Assembly: GCA_017475235.1 (NCBI GenBank)
Contig: JAFVGA010000012.1
Span: 1 to 39,797, forward strand
Length of the DNA stretch: 39,797 nt
Source of the DNA: Eubacterium sp.
GTDB taxonomy: Bacteria > Bacillota > Clostridia > Lachnospirales > Lachnospiraceae
Reading direction: 5' to 3'
In this document: positions 8,288 to 16,535 of the stretch, piece after piece
Layout: every line of letters begins with the position of its first letter
Numbering within the stretch: position 1 is the stretch's first letter
Notes under the pieces: generated by a model
What the model saw: only the letters and a program-made list of their open reading frames with translations
Database searches by the model: none
Told to the model about the DNA's origin: nothing
Made by a program: the position numbers and the translations under genes

Positions 8288-9142
8288 TTATTTATTTAAG
8301 AACTCTTTTATTTCTTCCAGTCTTTCTTCGGCAACCTTTCTACCTACCTGATAAACTCTCTCAAGTTCGTCCGGATTATTTTCTGTCCTTCCAATGCCTA
8401 GTGACTCAGGAGGTCTTATGACAATAGACTTTCCACTATCTTCAATCGCATCAATCTCATCCATCTGTTTGTTATACATATTGTGTCTATCTCTTAAAAC
8501 CTCAACCATCTTCGGATATTTTCTAAGTGAAATCTTCGCCAAAGGAAGTATCCTTGTTTGACTCTTTCTATAACCTCTCGCCTGAGTAAGAATAATAACA
8601 TTTCTGTTATATCCAAGACTTTCCATATACTTAAATGGCACTGCATCAATCATTCCACCGTCTAGCATCTTTAGTCCGTCCACTTCCACAACTTTTGAAA
8701 CAACCGGCATAGATGCTGATGCTTGCATCCACTTAAGATCTCTTTCCTCATCCCCAGTACACAAATAGTATTCTGGTTCTCCTGTCACACAATTCGTTGC
8801 ACCAATATAAAACTTAAGCGGATTTGATTTATAAGTGTCCCAGTCAAACAGATCAAGTTCGTATGGAATCTCTCTATAGCAGAAATCAACACCATACAAA
8901 TCACCAGTCTTTATCCACGATCTAAAGCTACAATATCTTTTATCTTTAGCATATTTTTTGTTGTATCTGACAGGTCTACCTATCTGTTTTGATTTATAGT
9001 TACAACCAAAAACAGCTCCAGCCGAAATACCTACACCCGCGTCAAAGTTGATGTCGTTTTCCATAAACACATCCAACACTCCACACGTGAACATTCCACG
9101 CATTGCGCCGCCTTCCATTATAACTGCACTCTTCTTTTCCAA
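8288..9142 (-). CDS. Patatin-like phospholipase family protein
   Basis: This 284-residue serine acyl hydrolase of the bacterial patatin group (YjjU/RssA-like) should release fatty acids from phospholipids or other esters. It shows the oxyanion-hole motif GGAMRG (about 11-16), the nucleophile elbow GISAG (serine about 41) and the dyad aspartate in DGG (LDGGMIDA, about 162), so it should be active. The start codon is TTG at 9142, supported by GGAGA six bases upstream; the next in-frame ATG would fall right at the catalytic motif without a ribosome site. There is no signal peptide, so it is probably cytoplasmic or membrane-peripheral. It follows the PAP2 gene by nine bases; together they suggest lipid turnover. 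The natural substrate is unknown. Confidence 0.9.
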   Translation of the reverse strand: MEKKSAVIMEGGAMRGMFTCGVLDVFMENDINFDAGVGISAGAVFGCNYKSKQIGRPVRYNKKYAKDKRYCSFRSWIKTGDLYGVDFCYREIPYELDLFDWDTYKSNPLKFYIGATNCVTGEPEYYLCTGDEERDLKWMQASASMPVVSKVVEVDGLKMLDGGMIDAVPFKYMESLGYNRNVIILTQARGYRKSQTRILPLAKISLRKYPKMVEVLRDRHNMYNKQMDEIDAIEDSGKSIVIRPPESLGIGRTENNPDELERVYQVGRKVAEERLEEIKEFLNK

Positions 9143-9151
9143 ATCTATCTC

Positions 9152-9646
9152 CTATATAAAAAACAAAAGTGATCCAGCTGCTATTCCAATGACTGCTCCC
9201 ACTACCACGTCTTTGATAAAGTGTACACCTATCAAAACTCTGTGGATTGCAATCAATAGCGCTACCACGAAAAATATAATACTAAATTTCCAATTAATAT
9301 ATGCAAAAGACATTGCAATGACAAATGCTGAGAACACGTGACGTGAAGGCATACTTTGTCCTTCTTTCTCTTTTGCCACAACAGGTTCGTACTCATACAT
9401 TGCATATGGTCTCTTTGCATTAAAGAAATATCTAAACACACTTACCAATACAAATGAGATTCCGCAAACTAGTACAATCTTAATTAATTCACTAAATCTT
9501 TTGTTGTATCCAAGTGCAACAAGCAATATCGGAAAACTTATATAAACTATTCCAGTCAAAATCTGGTTAGCAAAAACAAGCGCTCTCTCCAAGTGCTTAT
9601 TCCCTTTCGCCCTATTCACAATTTTAATATAAGTTTCTTTTTTCAT
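9152..9646 (-). CDS. PAP2 family membrane phosphatase
   Basis: This 164-residue membrane protein of the PAP2 acid-phosphatase superfamily has about five hydrophobic segments. The three-part active site is present: KRPYAMYEYEP (motif 1), PSRHVFSA (motif 2, PSxH) and HRVLIGVHFIKDV (motif 3, with its catalytic histidine). Such proteins remove phosphate from lipid phosphates, such as phosphatidate, phosphatidylglycerophosphate or undecaprenyl diphosphate, at the outer face of the membrane; the exact substrate cannot be told. It starts two bases after the tiny CxxC gene and ends nine bases before the patatin-like gene, so all are read as one transcript. Confidence 0.9.
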   Translation of the reverse strand: MKKETYIKIVNRAKGNKHLERALVFANQILTGIVYISFPILLVALGYNKRFSELIKIVLVCGISFVLVSVFRYFFNAKRPYAMYEYEPVVAKEKEGQSMPSRHVFSAFVIAMSFAYINWKFSIIFFVVALLIAIHRVLIGVHFIKDVVVGAVIGIAAGSLLFFI

Positions 9647-9648
9647 AT

Positions 9649-9828
9649 TTATTGCTTCTTTGCGAGTTTATACTCATCGCCATAAGAGAAATACGGACAA
9701 GATGAATGCTTAGACTGATAAAGTCTAGCAAGATCATCCTCATCCATATTCACTACGCAAGTGTACTCTTCATAATCTTCATCATAAACATAATTGCTAC
9801 AAAACTCGCAGCTATATTGTCCACTCAT
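9649..9828 (-). CDS. Small CxxC protein, DUF6472-like
   Basis: A 59-codon gene reads MSGQYSCEFCSNYVYDEDY at its start and ends DEYKLAKKQ. It has four cysteines: a CxxC pair (C7, C10), C24 and C44 in SSCPYFSYGDEY, a pattern suited to a metal site such as a zinc ribbon. The middle is acidic (NMDEDDLARLY). I recognise the pattern as the Lachnospiraceae/Clostridia family DUF6472, of unknown function. The ATG overlaps the aminotransferase TAA by one base (TAATG), so translation is coupled, and the stop lies two bases before the PAP2 start. The tight packing between conserved genes supports a real gene. It is below common length cut-offs and easily missed. Confidence 0.85.
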   Translation of the reverse strand: MSGQYSCEFCSNYVYDEDYEEYTCVVNMDEDDLARLYQSKHSSCPYFSYGDEYKLAKKQ

Positions 9829-11012
9829 TATTTATACTCCTCAGCTACAGCCTTGAAAGCAGGAAGTGCATCTTCTATCTGTTTTGTTTCTACACAATAT
9901 GAAACACGTACGTATCCTGGCATACCAAAACTATCAGCAGGAACCACCAAAATTTCATGTTCCTTGCACTTAGCTGAAAACGCTCTAGAATCTTCTCCCA
10001 TCGCTTTTACAAATAGGTAGAATGCTCCATCAGGATATACGCACTCAAAACCCATCTCCGTCAAAGAATTATAAAACAAATCTCTATTCTTTTTATAAAT
10101 TGAAATGTCTGCAGTGGCATCAACACACTTTGCAACAACCTTCTGCCACAAAGAAGGTGCACATACATAACCTAGCGCACGACCAGAGCCACAAACTGCA
10201 GCATAAGCATCTTCATAATTTGCAATCTTTGGCGAAACCACTACATATCCTATACGCTCACCAGGCATAGACAATGCCTTACTGTATGAATAACATGAGA
10301 AAGTATTGTCATAGTAGTTAATTAAATATGGAAGTTCAATATCATCATAGATGAGCTCACGATATGGTTCGTCAGTGATGATAAAAATTGGATGTCCATA
10401 CTCCTCTTCTTTTTTCTTTAGAATTTCGCACAAAGCTTCAACCTTATCTTTTTTATAAACAACACCACTTGGATTGTTTGGTGAGTTTATTACTATTGCT
10501 TTTGTCTTTTCATTTATAGCTTTATCCACATTTTCTATATCTATCTGCAAAGACTTATCTTCTGGATCTACTTCCACTACCTTTGCACCAGACCTCTCGA
10601 TATAAACACCGTACTCTGGGAAGTATGGCTTGATAACAAGACACTCATCACCAGGCTGCATACAAGCATTCATAACAATAGACAAAGCTGCAGCTGCTCC
10701 ACAAGTCATATAAATATTATCAGCACTAACCTTTGCGCCATACTTTTTATTTAAGTGATCAGCCATCGTCTTTCTAACCATCGCATCACCCTGAGCTGAT
10801 GTATATCCGTGAAGAGAAATAGAATCAGAAGTATCAACCAATTCTTTTATAGCATCATTAACACACTGAGGTGTAGGAACGCTAGGATTTCCAATACTGA
10901 AATCATATACGTTCTCTTCTCCTATCTCAGCCTTTCTTTTCATGCCATATTCGAATAGGTCTCTAATCTCTGATCTAACTTTTCCAAATTTAACTAATGA
11001 TTCTGTATACAT
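9828..11012 (-). CDS. PLP-dependent aminotransferase class I/II
   Basis: This 394-residue fold-type I aminotransferase resembles aspartate/aromatic aminotransferases. Visible family landmarks are SLHGYTSAQGD, the NSPNNPSG motif, TDEPYREL with the PLP-contacting Asp and Tyr, the Schiff-base lysine in SYSKALSMPGERIGY, and the C-terminal carboxylate-binding arginine (GYVRVSYC). I chose the ATG at 11012 because GGAGA is correctly spaced before it; a TTG four codons upstream overlaps that site. The amino-acid substrate cannot be fixed from sequence. It is the first gene of a tight set followed by the CxxC protein, PAP2 and patatin-like genes. A 13-bp inverted repeat separates it from the upstream ABC importer. 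Confidence 0.9.
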   Translation of the reverse strand: MYTESLVKFGKVRSEIRDLFEYGMKRKAEIGEENVYDFSIGNPSVPTPQCVNDAIKELVDTSDSISLHGYTSAQGDAMVRKTMADHLNKKYGAKVSADNIYMTCGAAAALSIVMNACMQPGDECLVIKPYFPEYGVYIERSGAKVVEVDPEDKSLQIDIENVDKAINEKTKAIVINSPNNPSGVVYKKDKVEALCEILKKKEEEYGHPIFIITDEPYRELIYDDIELPYLINYYDNTFSCYSYSKALSMPGERIGYVVVSPKIANYEDAYAAVCGSGRALGYVCAPSLWQKVVAKCVDATADISIYKKNRDLFYNSLTEMGFECVYPDGAFYLFVKAMGEDSRAFSAKCKEHEILVVPADSFGMPGYVRVSYCVETKQIEDALPAFKAVAEEYK

Positions 11013-11039
11013 GTCTATCTCCAATTATCTTTACTTAGC

Positions 11040-11072
11040 ATTAATCAGATAGCTATAAACTATCTGATTAAT
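11040..11072. repeat. Perfect 13-bp inverted repeat after glnQ
   Basis: ATTAATCAGATAG (11040-11052) and CTATCTGATTAAT (11060-11072) pair perfectly around a 7-base loop, three bases after the glnQ stop. Neither side has a T-run, so it is not a canonical intrinsic terminator. It may protect the 3' end of the importer mRNA or terminate weakly. Confidence 0.7.
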
Positions 11073-11074
11073 AA

Positions 11075-11830
11075 TTACAATACTTTATTTAAGAAGTCGA
11101 TGGTTCTAGGTTCTTTTGGATTGTTAAGCACTTCGTCTGGAGTACCTTCTTCCACTATATAACCGCCATCCATAAACAATACTCTGTCAGCCACTTCTTT
11201 GGCGAAGCCCATCTCGTGTGTAACTATAACCATAGTCATTCCCTCTTGAGCAAGTTTTTTCATAACCTGCAAAACTTCTCCTACCATTTCTGGATCAAGA
11301 GCTGATGTAGGCTCGTCAAAGAGCATAATGTCTGGCTTCATACATAAAGATCTAGCAATAGCAGCACGTTGTTTTTGTCCACCAGAAAGCTGTGCTGGGA
11401 ATGATGTTGCTTTGTCATCTAATCCTACACGCTTAAGCATCTTCATAGCTGTCTCTTTTGCTTCGTCCTTAGATTGTTTCTTTAACTGAATAGGTGCCAA
11501 AGTCAAATTGTCTAGCACATTCATATTGTTAAACAAGTTAAAGTGCTGGAATACCATTCCAATATCTTCTCTTGCTTTGTTAATGTCTACATGTTTATCT
11601 GATAGTCTATTTCCATCTACCACTACCTCGCCGCCAGTAATATCTTCCAACAAGTTAAGGCATCTTAAGAAAGTAGATTTACCACTTCCTGATGGTCCAA
11701 TAACTACCACCACTTCACCCTCATATATATCTGTAGAAATATCTTTTAATACTTCTAACTTTCCGAAGAATTTCTCAAGGTTTTTAACATGTATTTTCAC
11801 TTCTCTAGTGTTTGTCTCTGTGTCTTTCAC
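11075..11830 (-). CDS. glnQ: Polar amino-acid ABC transporter, ATP-binding protein
   Basis: This 251-residue ATPase of the GlnQ/HisP type powers import of polar amino acids with the permease and binding protein encoded just upstream. It contains Walker [10 protein letters not shown] (about 45-53), signature LSGGQKQR, Walker [13 protein letters not shown] and the switch histidine (VIVTHEM). I place the start at a GTG (11828-11830) because AAAGGAGG lies ten bases before it; a longer frame opening with TTG at 11863 would put the ribosome site inside the coding region. With this start it overlaps the permease gene by 26 bases. The exact amino acid transported is not determined. Confidence 0.93.
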   Translation of the reverse strand: MKDTETNTREVKIHVKNLEKFFGKLEVLKDISTDIYEGEVVVVIGPSGSGKSTFLRCLNLLEDITGGEVVVDGNRLSDKHVDINKAREDIGMVFQHFNLFNNMNVLDNLTLAPIQLKKQSKDEAKETAMKMLKRVGLDDKATSFPAQLSGGQKQRAAIARSLCMKPDIMLFDEPTSALDPEMVGEVLQVMKKLAQEGMTMVIVTHEMGFAKEVADRVLFMDGGYIVEEGTPDEVLNNPKEPRTIDFLNKVL

Positions 11831-12491
11831 CTTTAGCCATCCTCCTTTCGATATGTTTAGCAAGTTTAGATAGTGCAGTGATTACGATCAAATACATAAT
11901 ACCTACAATAAACCAAACTTGGAATGATTTAAATGTAATAGCAACTACACTGTTTGCCTCATTAACCAATTCTGGGAATCCGATGATAGATAGAATTGAT
12001 GTATCTTTTAAAGTGATGATGAACTGGTTGATGATACTAGGAATCATGGTTTTGATAGCCTGAGGCAAAACAACCTTTCTCATTGCTTTTGAATAAGGAA
12101 GTCCAAGACTTCTGGCAGCTTCCATCTGTCCGATATCTACTGACTGGATTCCTCCTCTAATAATCTCTGCCATATAAGCACCACAGTTTAGGGCCAAACA
12201 GATTGTACCCGCTTGAAGCGCCGACAAAGTAAACCCTGCGTCAAATGCTGAGTTAATACCATATGGAATACCAAAATATATAAAATAAGCCAATACAATC
12301 ATTGGTACACCACGAATAGCGTCTACAAACACTTGTGCAATAATATTACACACCTTGTTATGAACAACGCTTAGGATACCAAAGATAAGACCTAAAATAC
12401 ACGCAAAAAACAATCCACACAAAGCAAGAAGCAATGTGTTTCCCATTGATTTGAGCAATAATGGTCCATATTCTTGTAATATTTGTACCAT
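11805..12491 (-). CDS. Polar amino-acid ABC transporter, permease
   Basis: This 228-residue permease of the HisMQ/GlnP family has about five transmembrane segments. It carries the characteristic region [30 protein letters not shown], which includes the EAA loop (EAARSLG) that docks on the ATPase. One permease gene is present, so the channel is presumably a homodimer. It lies between the binding-protein gene (separated by a terminator-like hairpin) and glnQ (overlapping), the usual importer layout. Confidence 0.93.
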   Translation of the reverse strand: MVQILQEYGPLLLKSMGNTLLLALCGLFFACILGLIFGILSVVHNKVCNIIAQVFVDAIRGVPMIVLAYFIYFGIPYGINSAFDAGFTLSALQAGTICLALNCGAYMAEIIRGGIQSVDIGQMEAARSLGLPYSKAMRKVVLPQAIKTMIPSIINQFIITLKDTSILSIIGFPELVNEANSVVAITFKSFQVWFIVGIMYLIVITALSKLAKHIERRMAKGERHRDKH

Positions 12492-12526
12492 ATCTTTTCC
12501 TTCCTAATAATTAGTTTCTAAATAAT

Positions 12527-12555
12527 AAAGACACCATAATTTCTATGGTGTCTTT
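12527..12555 (-). terminator. Intra-operon terminator between binding-protein gene and permease gene
   Basis: A perfect 12-bp stem AAAGACACCATA (12527-12538) / TATGGTGTCTTT (12544-12555) has a 5-base loop. On the minus strand it ends in a short T-rich tail (TCTTTATTATT). Placed between the binding protein and permease genes, it should let more transcript stop after the first gene. Confidence 0.75.
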
Positions 12556-12581
12556 ACTATTAAACATCTTTAAATATTATA

Positions 12582-13343
12582 TTATTTTCCTAGATATTTT
12601 TCAATAATCTTGTCGTATGTTCCGTCTTTCTTAATGTTAGCTAGACCCTTATTGAATGTATCAATAAACTCCTTCTTATTCTTGTTAAATACAGCCGCGC
12701 CGTAGTCAGAACCTTCGTTTTCTGTACCCTTAACAACTTGAAGTTTAATACCATCTTTAATAGATGCTTTCATAATAGGTGTATCTTCGAAACATGCATC
12801 AGCCTGTCCGCCAGATACTGATTGATACATTGTATCTGAATCTTTAACCTTAGTAATTTTAAATTTATATTTCTTAGCTAACTTAGCTGCATAACTAGCA
12901 CCTTCAGTACCGTTCTTAACTGCAACTGTTTTTCCATCTAGATCGTCAAAATCATCAATGTCTGATCCAGCCTTAACAGCCATACACTGTGTAGCTGTGA
13001 AGTATCCGTCTGAGAAAATCCATCCAGTCTTCTTACGTTCTGCTGTGATAGATGCACCAGCAATCAAAGCGTCTGCCTGGTTAGCCTGACAAGCTGCTAT
13101 AGCTGCATCCCAACCTAGACTCTTAATTTCATATTCGAATCCCTGGTCCTTAGCTACTGCCTTTAGAATATCAACGTCGATACCTACAAAGTTACCCTTT
13201 GCATCTGTGTACTCGAATGGTTTAAATACTGTATCCATTCCGATTACCCACTTTTTGGCGTCTGATGATTTCTTGCTTCCACAACCAACAAACAATCCAA
13301 CTGATACTACTAGCACTAAAGCTAGCGCAATAATTCTTTTCAT
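12582..13343 (-). CDS. Polar amino-acid ABC transporter, substrate-binding lipoprotein
   Basis: This 253-residue type II periplasmic-binding-protein fold protein is anchored as a lipoprotein: the signal segment MKRIIALALVLVVSVGLFVGC ends in a VGC lipobox with the lipidated cysteine at 21. The mature part shows family segments GMDTVFKPFEYTDAKG, VGIDVDILKAVA and AGASITAERKKTGWIFSD, which bind the amino-acid carboxylate and amine. It captures the substrate outside the membrane and delivers it to the permease. The ribosome site is AAGGAGG. It is separated from the permease gene by a partial terminator, which fits the usual surplus of binding protein. Ligand identity (glutamine, cystine, etc.) is unknown. 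Confidence 0.93.
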   Translation of the reverse strand: MKRIIALALVLVVSVGLFVGCGSKKSSDAKKWVIGMDTVFKPFEYTDAKGNFVGIDVDILKAVAKDQGFEYEIKSLGWDAAIAACQANQADALIAGASITAERKKTGWIFSDGYFTATQCMAVKAGSDIDDFDDLDGKTVAVKNGTEGASYAAKLAKKYKFKITKVKDSDTMYQSVSGGQADACFEDTPIMKASIKDGIKLQVVKGTENEGSDYGAAVFNKNKKEFIDTFNKGLANIKKDGTYDKIIEKYLGK

Positions 13344-13371
13344 TAAAATATCCTCCTTAATATATATCTTA

Positions 13372-13396
13372 TTATTCTTTTCCGTTCAAAGAATAA
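13372..13396. repeat. Inverted repeat between two lipoprotein genes
   Basis: TTATTCTTT (13372-13380) and AAAGAATAA (13388-13396) form a perfect 9-bp dyad with a 7-base loop, four bases after the upstream lipoprotein's stop. It has no T-run on the minus strand. It could be a weak terminator or an operator for the importer operon. Confidence 0.45.
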
Positions 13397-13399
13397 AAA

Positions 13400-14326
13400 T
13401 TATTTAATCTTTATATTATTATCAACGATATTTTTAGCATCTTTATAACCGATTTCCATTCCACTTATTTCAACTCTATAGCCATTAGACGATTTTCCGT
13501 AAATATAGAATTGTGTATTTGTAGGCTCAAAACCATAAAATGTTTTACCATCAACTTTATATTCTTTTATCTTTATTTTTTTATCATTAAAGTTTTTACG
13601 ATATTTCTTTGCTTCTGCTTTTGCATTGCTTATTTTAGTTGACGGACTAGAAACTGAAATACTCTTTGATTGATCTTTTCCATCCTTTTGTATACTCGAA
13701 TAATTCTTTGATGCATTTCTAATAGTCCATCCTTTAGGAACAGTAATCTTACAAGCTTTCATATCTACTTTCTTGATTTTAGCATTTGATTCATACTCTT
13801 TTTTAGATTCTTTTTCATACTTAGCAAATTCCTTTGATTCACGTCCTTCTACCTTGAATTTCATCTTGCCTGCTCCATTACCCACAAGATAACTATCAAA
13901 ATTAACTATAACATCATCTTTATGATTAGCAAGTTTATAATCGTATTTTAGAGTTACAGTCTTTCCTGGTTTGATTTTCTTAGATCTTTTTTCATAATAT
14001 GGTTTGCCCTTCTTATCTTTCAAATTGCCAAGATACAAAGTTTCTTTGCCTTGCTTAGCATTTATGTTTGCATATGAAGTAAACATTTTACTCTTTTTAC
14101 TGATATTCTTTACTTCAAGCGTAATAACAATATAATCTGCTTTTCCTGCAAACGTATTATCGCAAACAATCTCATCATTAATACACTTAACATCAAAATC
14201 ACCTTTATATGTTACTTCTTGTTCCTTGTAATTAGGATCACTTGAGGCATCTTTGGAAGAACAACCACAAGCCACCAATCCCAAACACATTGCAACCACT
14301 AAAACTAGTCCTATAATTCTGTTCAT
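13400..14326 (-). CDS. Uncharacterised lipoprotein with DUF4352/DUF5067-like domain
   Basis: This 308-residue secreted protein has a lipoprotein signal (MNRIIGLVLVVAMCLGLVAC) with the lipidated cysteine in the LVAC box, about residue 20. Residues about 35-165 resemble Ig-like DUF4352/DUF5067 telokin-type domains (YIVITLEVKNISKKSK, KIKPGKTVTLKYDYKL). The second half (about 190-308) is a Lys/Ser-rich beta region containing ITVPKGWTIRN, like the PsbP-like/DUF1795 folds seen in surface lipoproteins. No catalytic motif is visible and I do not know its function. It has its own extended -10 promoter and lies 56 bases before the amino-acid binding protein with only a weak dyad between, so read-through into the importer is possible. 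Confidence 0.85.
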   Translation of the reverse strand: MNRIIGLVLVVAMCLGLVACGCSSKDASSDPNYKEQEVTYKGDFDVKCINDEIVCDNTFAGKADYIVITLEVKNISKKSKMFTSYANINAKQGKETLYLGNLKDKKGKPYYEKRSKKIKPGKTVTLKYDYKLANHKDDVIVNFDSYLVGNGAGKMKFKVEGRESKEFAKYEKESKKEYESNAKIKKVDMKACKITVPKGWTIRNASKNYSSIQKDGKDQSKSISVSSPSTKISNAKAEAKKYRKNFNDKKIKIKEYKVDGKTFYGFEPTNTQFYIYGKSSNGYRVEISGMEIGYKDAKNIVDNNIKIK

Positions 14327-14435
14327 TTTTAAACCTCCTTCAAAACTCTAGTATTTTCTATCTGTTGTTCAAACGAACCTAGTTTCATAAAAAAAAATAA
14401 GTATACAATTTTACCCGTTCTTAACACACAAAAAT

Positions 14436-14444
14436 ATTATATCA
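14436..14444 (-). promoter_or_regulatory. Extended -10 promoter of the lipoprotein gene
   Basis: On the minus strand the nine bases TGATATAAT match an extended -10 element (TGnTATAAT). No strong -35 is visible. The predicted leader is about 100 bases; the 181-base gap 14327-14507 otherwise holds only the ntp terminator and a T-rich tract. Confidence 0.45.
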
Positions 14445-14465
14445 TATAACAAGAAATAAAAATAC

Positions 14466-14500
14466 AAAAAAGAACAAATAGCGTATAACTATTTGTTCTT
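14466..14500 (-). terminator. Terminator of the V-ATPase operon
   Basis: A perfect 12-bp stem, AAGAACAAATAG (14470-14481) / CTATTTGTTCTT (14489-14500), has a 7-base loop. It is followed on the minus strand by T residues (14471-14466) and lies eight bases after the stop of subunit D. Confidence 0.85.
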
Positions 14501-14507
14501 CTTTTTG

Positions 14508-15155
14508 CTAGTTAGCTTTTCTTCTCTCTTCGATAGCCTGTTCTAGCATCATATCTTTAACCTTCATCAAACGAGTTTGTGTACTTCGCTCGTTTTCATC
14601 CAGTTTCATATTTATGTATTTAATATTCTCCTGAGCGTTTGGAATTATTACGTGCTCTAAGGCGTTAACTCTTCTTCTAGTCTTCTCAATCTCAGCAGCC
14701 ATTAACTGACAAGATTTCTCCACTTCAGCAAGTCTTAGCATATCCTTAAACACCTGTGCCAAAGAATCCATAGCATCATCCAAGTCACCTGCCGTGAAAG
14801 CATAACCGTATGAATATATATCTCCACCACTTATATCCATACGTGTAGAATAAGTAGGGATATCAACACTCATTACATTTTGCTCGCCCTCGTCTATCTC
14901 CAAAGTTTTCTTGGAAGCAAGAAGCGCTGTATTTAGAACCTCTTTGCTCATACCTGCTTTGGCGATGGCAAATTCCATATTTGCGTTCTTTAAGCCAGCC
15001 TCCACTTTTTTACGAAGTTCCATATTCTCCCTAACTAAGTCCATGAACTGTCTTAACAATTCATCTCTCTTATCTTTAAGAAGTTTATGTCCCTTGGTAG
15101 CGGAAACTAGTTTCTTCTTCTGTTTGGTTAATTCCATTCTTGTTGGATTTACCAT
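14508..15155 (-). CDS. ntpD: V-type ATPase subunit D
   Basis: This 215-residue central-stalk subunit forms the long coiled-coil axle that rotates inside the A3B3 head and links it to the c-ring via subunits F and C. The sequence begins VNPTRMELTKQKKKL, the standard D-subunit start, and has long helical heptad regions at both ends (about 5-75 and 120-200) around a short middle. Its ATG overlaps the TAA of ntpB by one base, and it is the last gene before the operon terminator. Confidence 0.94.
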   Translation of the reverse strand: MVNPTRMELTKQKKKLVSATKGHKLLKDKRDELLRQFMDLVRENMELRKKVEAGLKNANMEFAIAKAGMSKEVLNTALLASKKTLEIDEGEQNVMSVDIPTYSTRMDISGGDIYSYGYAFTAGDLDDAMDSLAQVFKDMLRLAEVEKSCQLMAAEIEKTRRRVNALEHVIIPNAQENIKYINMKLDENERSTQTRLMKVKDMMLEQAIEERRKAN

Positions 15156-16534
15156 TATTTATCTTCTCCCTTGTAATACTTCTCTAAGTATTCATCTGAG
15201 ATACGTTTTAGTTCTGACTTTGGAAGCATTCCTAACAACTCCCAGCCCACATTCATCGTATCTTCAATAGTTCTGTTTGTGTCATATCCTTGTGATACGT
15301 ACTTTTCTTCAAATGCATCTGCAAAGTTCGCATACTTGATATCCATCTCCGACAAAGCAGCCTCACCAAGGATTGTCATAAGTTCCTTAGCATCTTTGCC
15401 GCGGGCATACGCTGCAAACAACTGGTTCATTACATCTGAATGATCCGCTCTAGTTTTTCCTTCGCCAATACCTTTATCTTTCAAACGTGAAAGTGAAGGC
15501 AAAACGTCTATAGGTGGTGTAACACCTTTTCTATATAGATCACGACTAAGGATAATCTGTCCCTCAGTAATGTATCCTGTTAAGTCAGGGATTGGGTGAG
15601 TCTTGTCATCCTCAGGCATTGTAAGAATAGGAACAAGTGTGATACTTCCATCCTTACCTGTCTGTCTACCTGCGCGCTCGTATAGAGTAGCTAGGTCAGT
15701 GTACATGTATCCAGGATAACCTCTTCTACCAGGAACCTCTTTACGCGCCGCTGATACCTCACGAAGCGAATCAGCATAGTTTGTAATATCAGTGATAATT
15801 ACAAGCACGTGCATTCCTTTTTCAAATGCCAAATACTCAGCTGCTGTTAGCGCCATACGAGGTGTCGCAATACGCTCAACCGCTGGGTCATTAGCAAGGT
15901 TTGTAAATAGTACTGTTCTATCGATAGCACCTGTCTCTTTAAAGCTCTTTACAAAGTAGTCTGCTTCCTCGAAAGTGATTCCGACCGCTGCAAAGACCAC
16001 GGCAAATGGATCATCTGTTCCAATAACCTTAGCCTGTCTAGCAATCTGAGCTGCTAGGTTAGCGTGAGGAAGACCTGAAGCTGAAAAGATAGGAAGCTTC
16101 TGACCACGAACCAAAGTGTTTAGTCCGTCAATCGCTGAAATACCAGTCTGAATAAACTCAGATGGATAATTTCTAGCAGCTGGGTTCATAGCTACACCAT
16201 TGATATCTCTTCTCTCATCAGGGATAATCTCTGGACCACCGTCTATTGGATTTCCAAGTCCGTCAAAAACACGACCAAGCATATCTTCTGATACACCTAA
16301 TTCCATACTGTGTCCAAGGAATCTAACTTTACTGTTTGAAAGGTTAATACCTGTAGAACTCTCAAACAACTGAACTAGTGCGTTACCACCATTTACTTCC
16401 AAGACTTTGCATCGTCTAACTTCACCGTTAGCCAACTCGATTTCACCTAGTTCGTCATAAGTTACGTTTTCTACGTCTCTTACCATCATCAGTGGACCGG
16501 CCACTTCTTGTATGGTTCTATACTCTTTTGGCAT
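15155..16534 (-). CDS. ntpB: V-type ATPase subunit B
   Basis: This 459-residue subunit is the non-catalytic nucleotide-binding-fold subunit of the A3B3 head. It lacks a P-loop; the equivalent place reads [19 protein letters not shown], diagnostic for V/A-type B subunits. Other landmarks are [18 protein letters not shown] and the [23 protein letters not shown] segment that completes the catalytic interface with subunit A. A strong AAGGAGGA ribosome site precedes the ATG. It lies one base after ntpA. Confidence 0.96.
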   Translation of the reverse strand: MPKEYRTIQEVAGPLMMVRDVENVTYDELGEIELANGEVRRCKVLEVNGGNALVQLFESSTGINLSNSKVRFLGHSMELGVSEDMLGRVFDGLGNPIDGGPEIIPDERRDINGVAMNPAARNYPSEFIQTGISAIDGLNTLVRGQKLPIFSASGLPHANLAAQIARQAKVIGTDDPFAVVFAAVGITFEEADYFVKSFKETGAIDRTVLFTNLANDPAVERIATPRMALTAAEYLAFEKGMHVLVIITDITNYADSLREVSAARKEVPGRRGYPGYMYTDLATLYERAGRQTGKDGSITLVPILTMPEDDKTHPIPDLTGYITEGQIILSRDLYRKGVTPPIDVLPSLSRLKDKGIGEGKTRADHSDVMNQLFAAYARGKDAKELMTILGEAALSEMDIKYANFADAFEEKYVSQGYDTNRTIEDTMNVGWELLGMLPKSELKRISDEYLEKYYKGEDK

Positions 16535-16535
16535 A

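Noticed and set aside
11831-11863. TTG-started longer form of GlnQ
   Set aside because: The ribosome site AAAGGAGG lies inside this extension; the GTG at 11830 fits better.
13361-13389. TTGAAC-17-TATATA promoter before the amino-acid binding protein gene
   Set aside because: Spacing is ideal, but the transcript would begin inside the AAGGAGG ribosome site, so it could not serve the gene.
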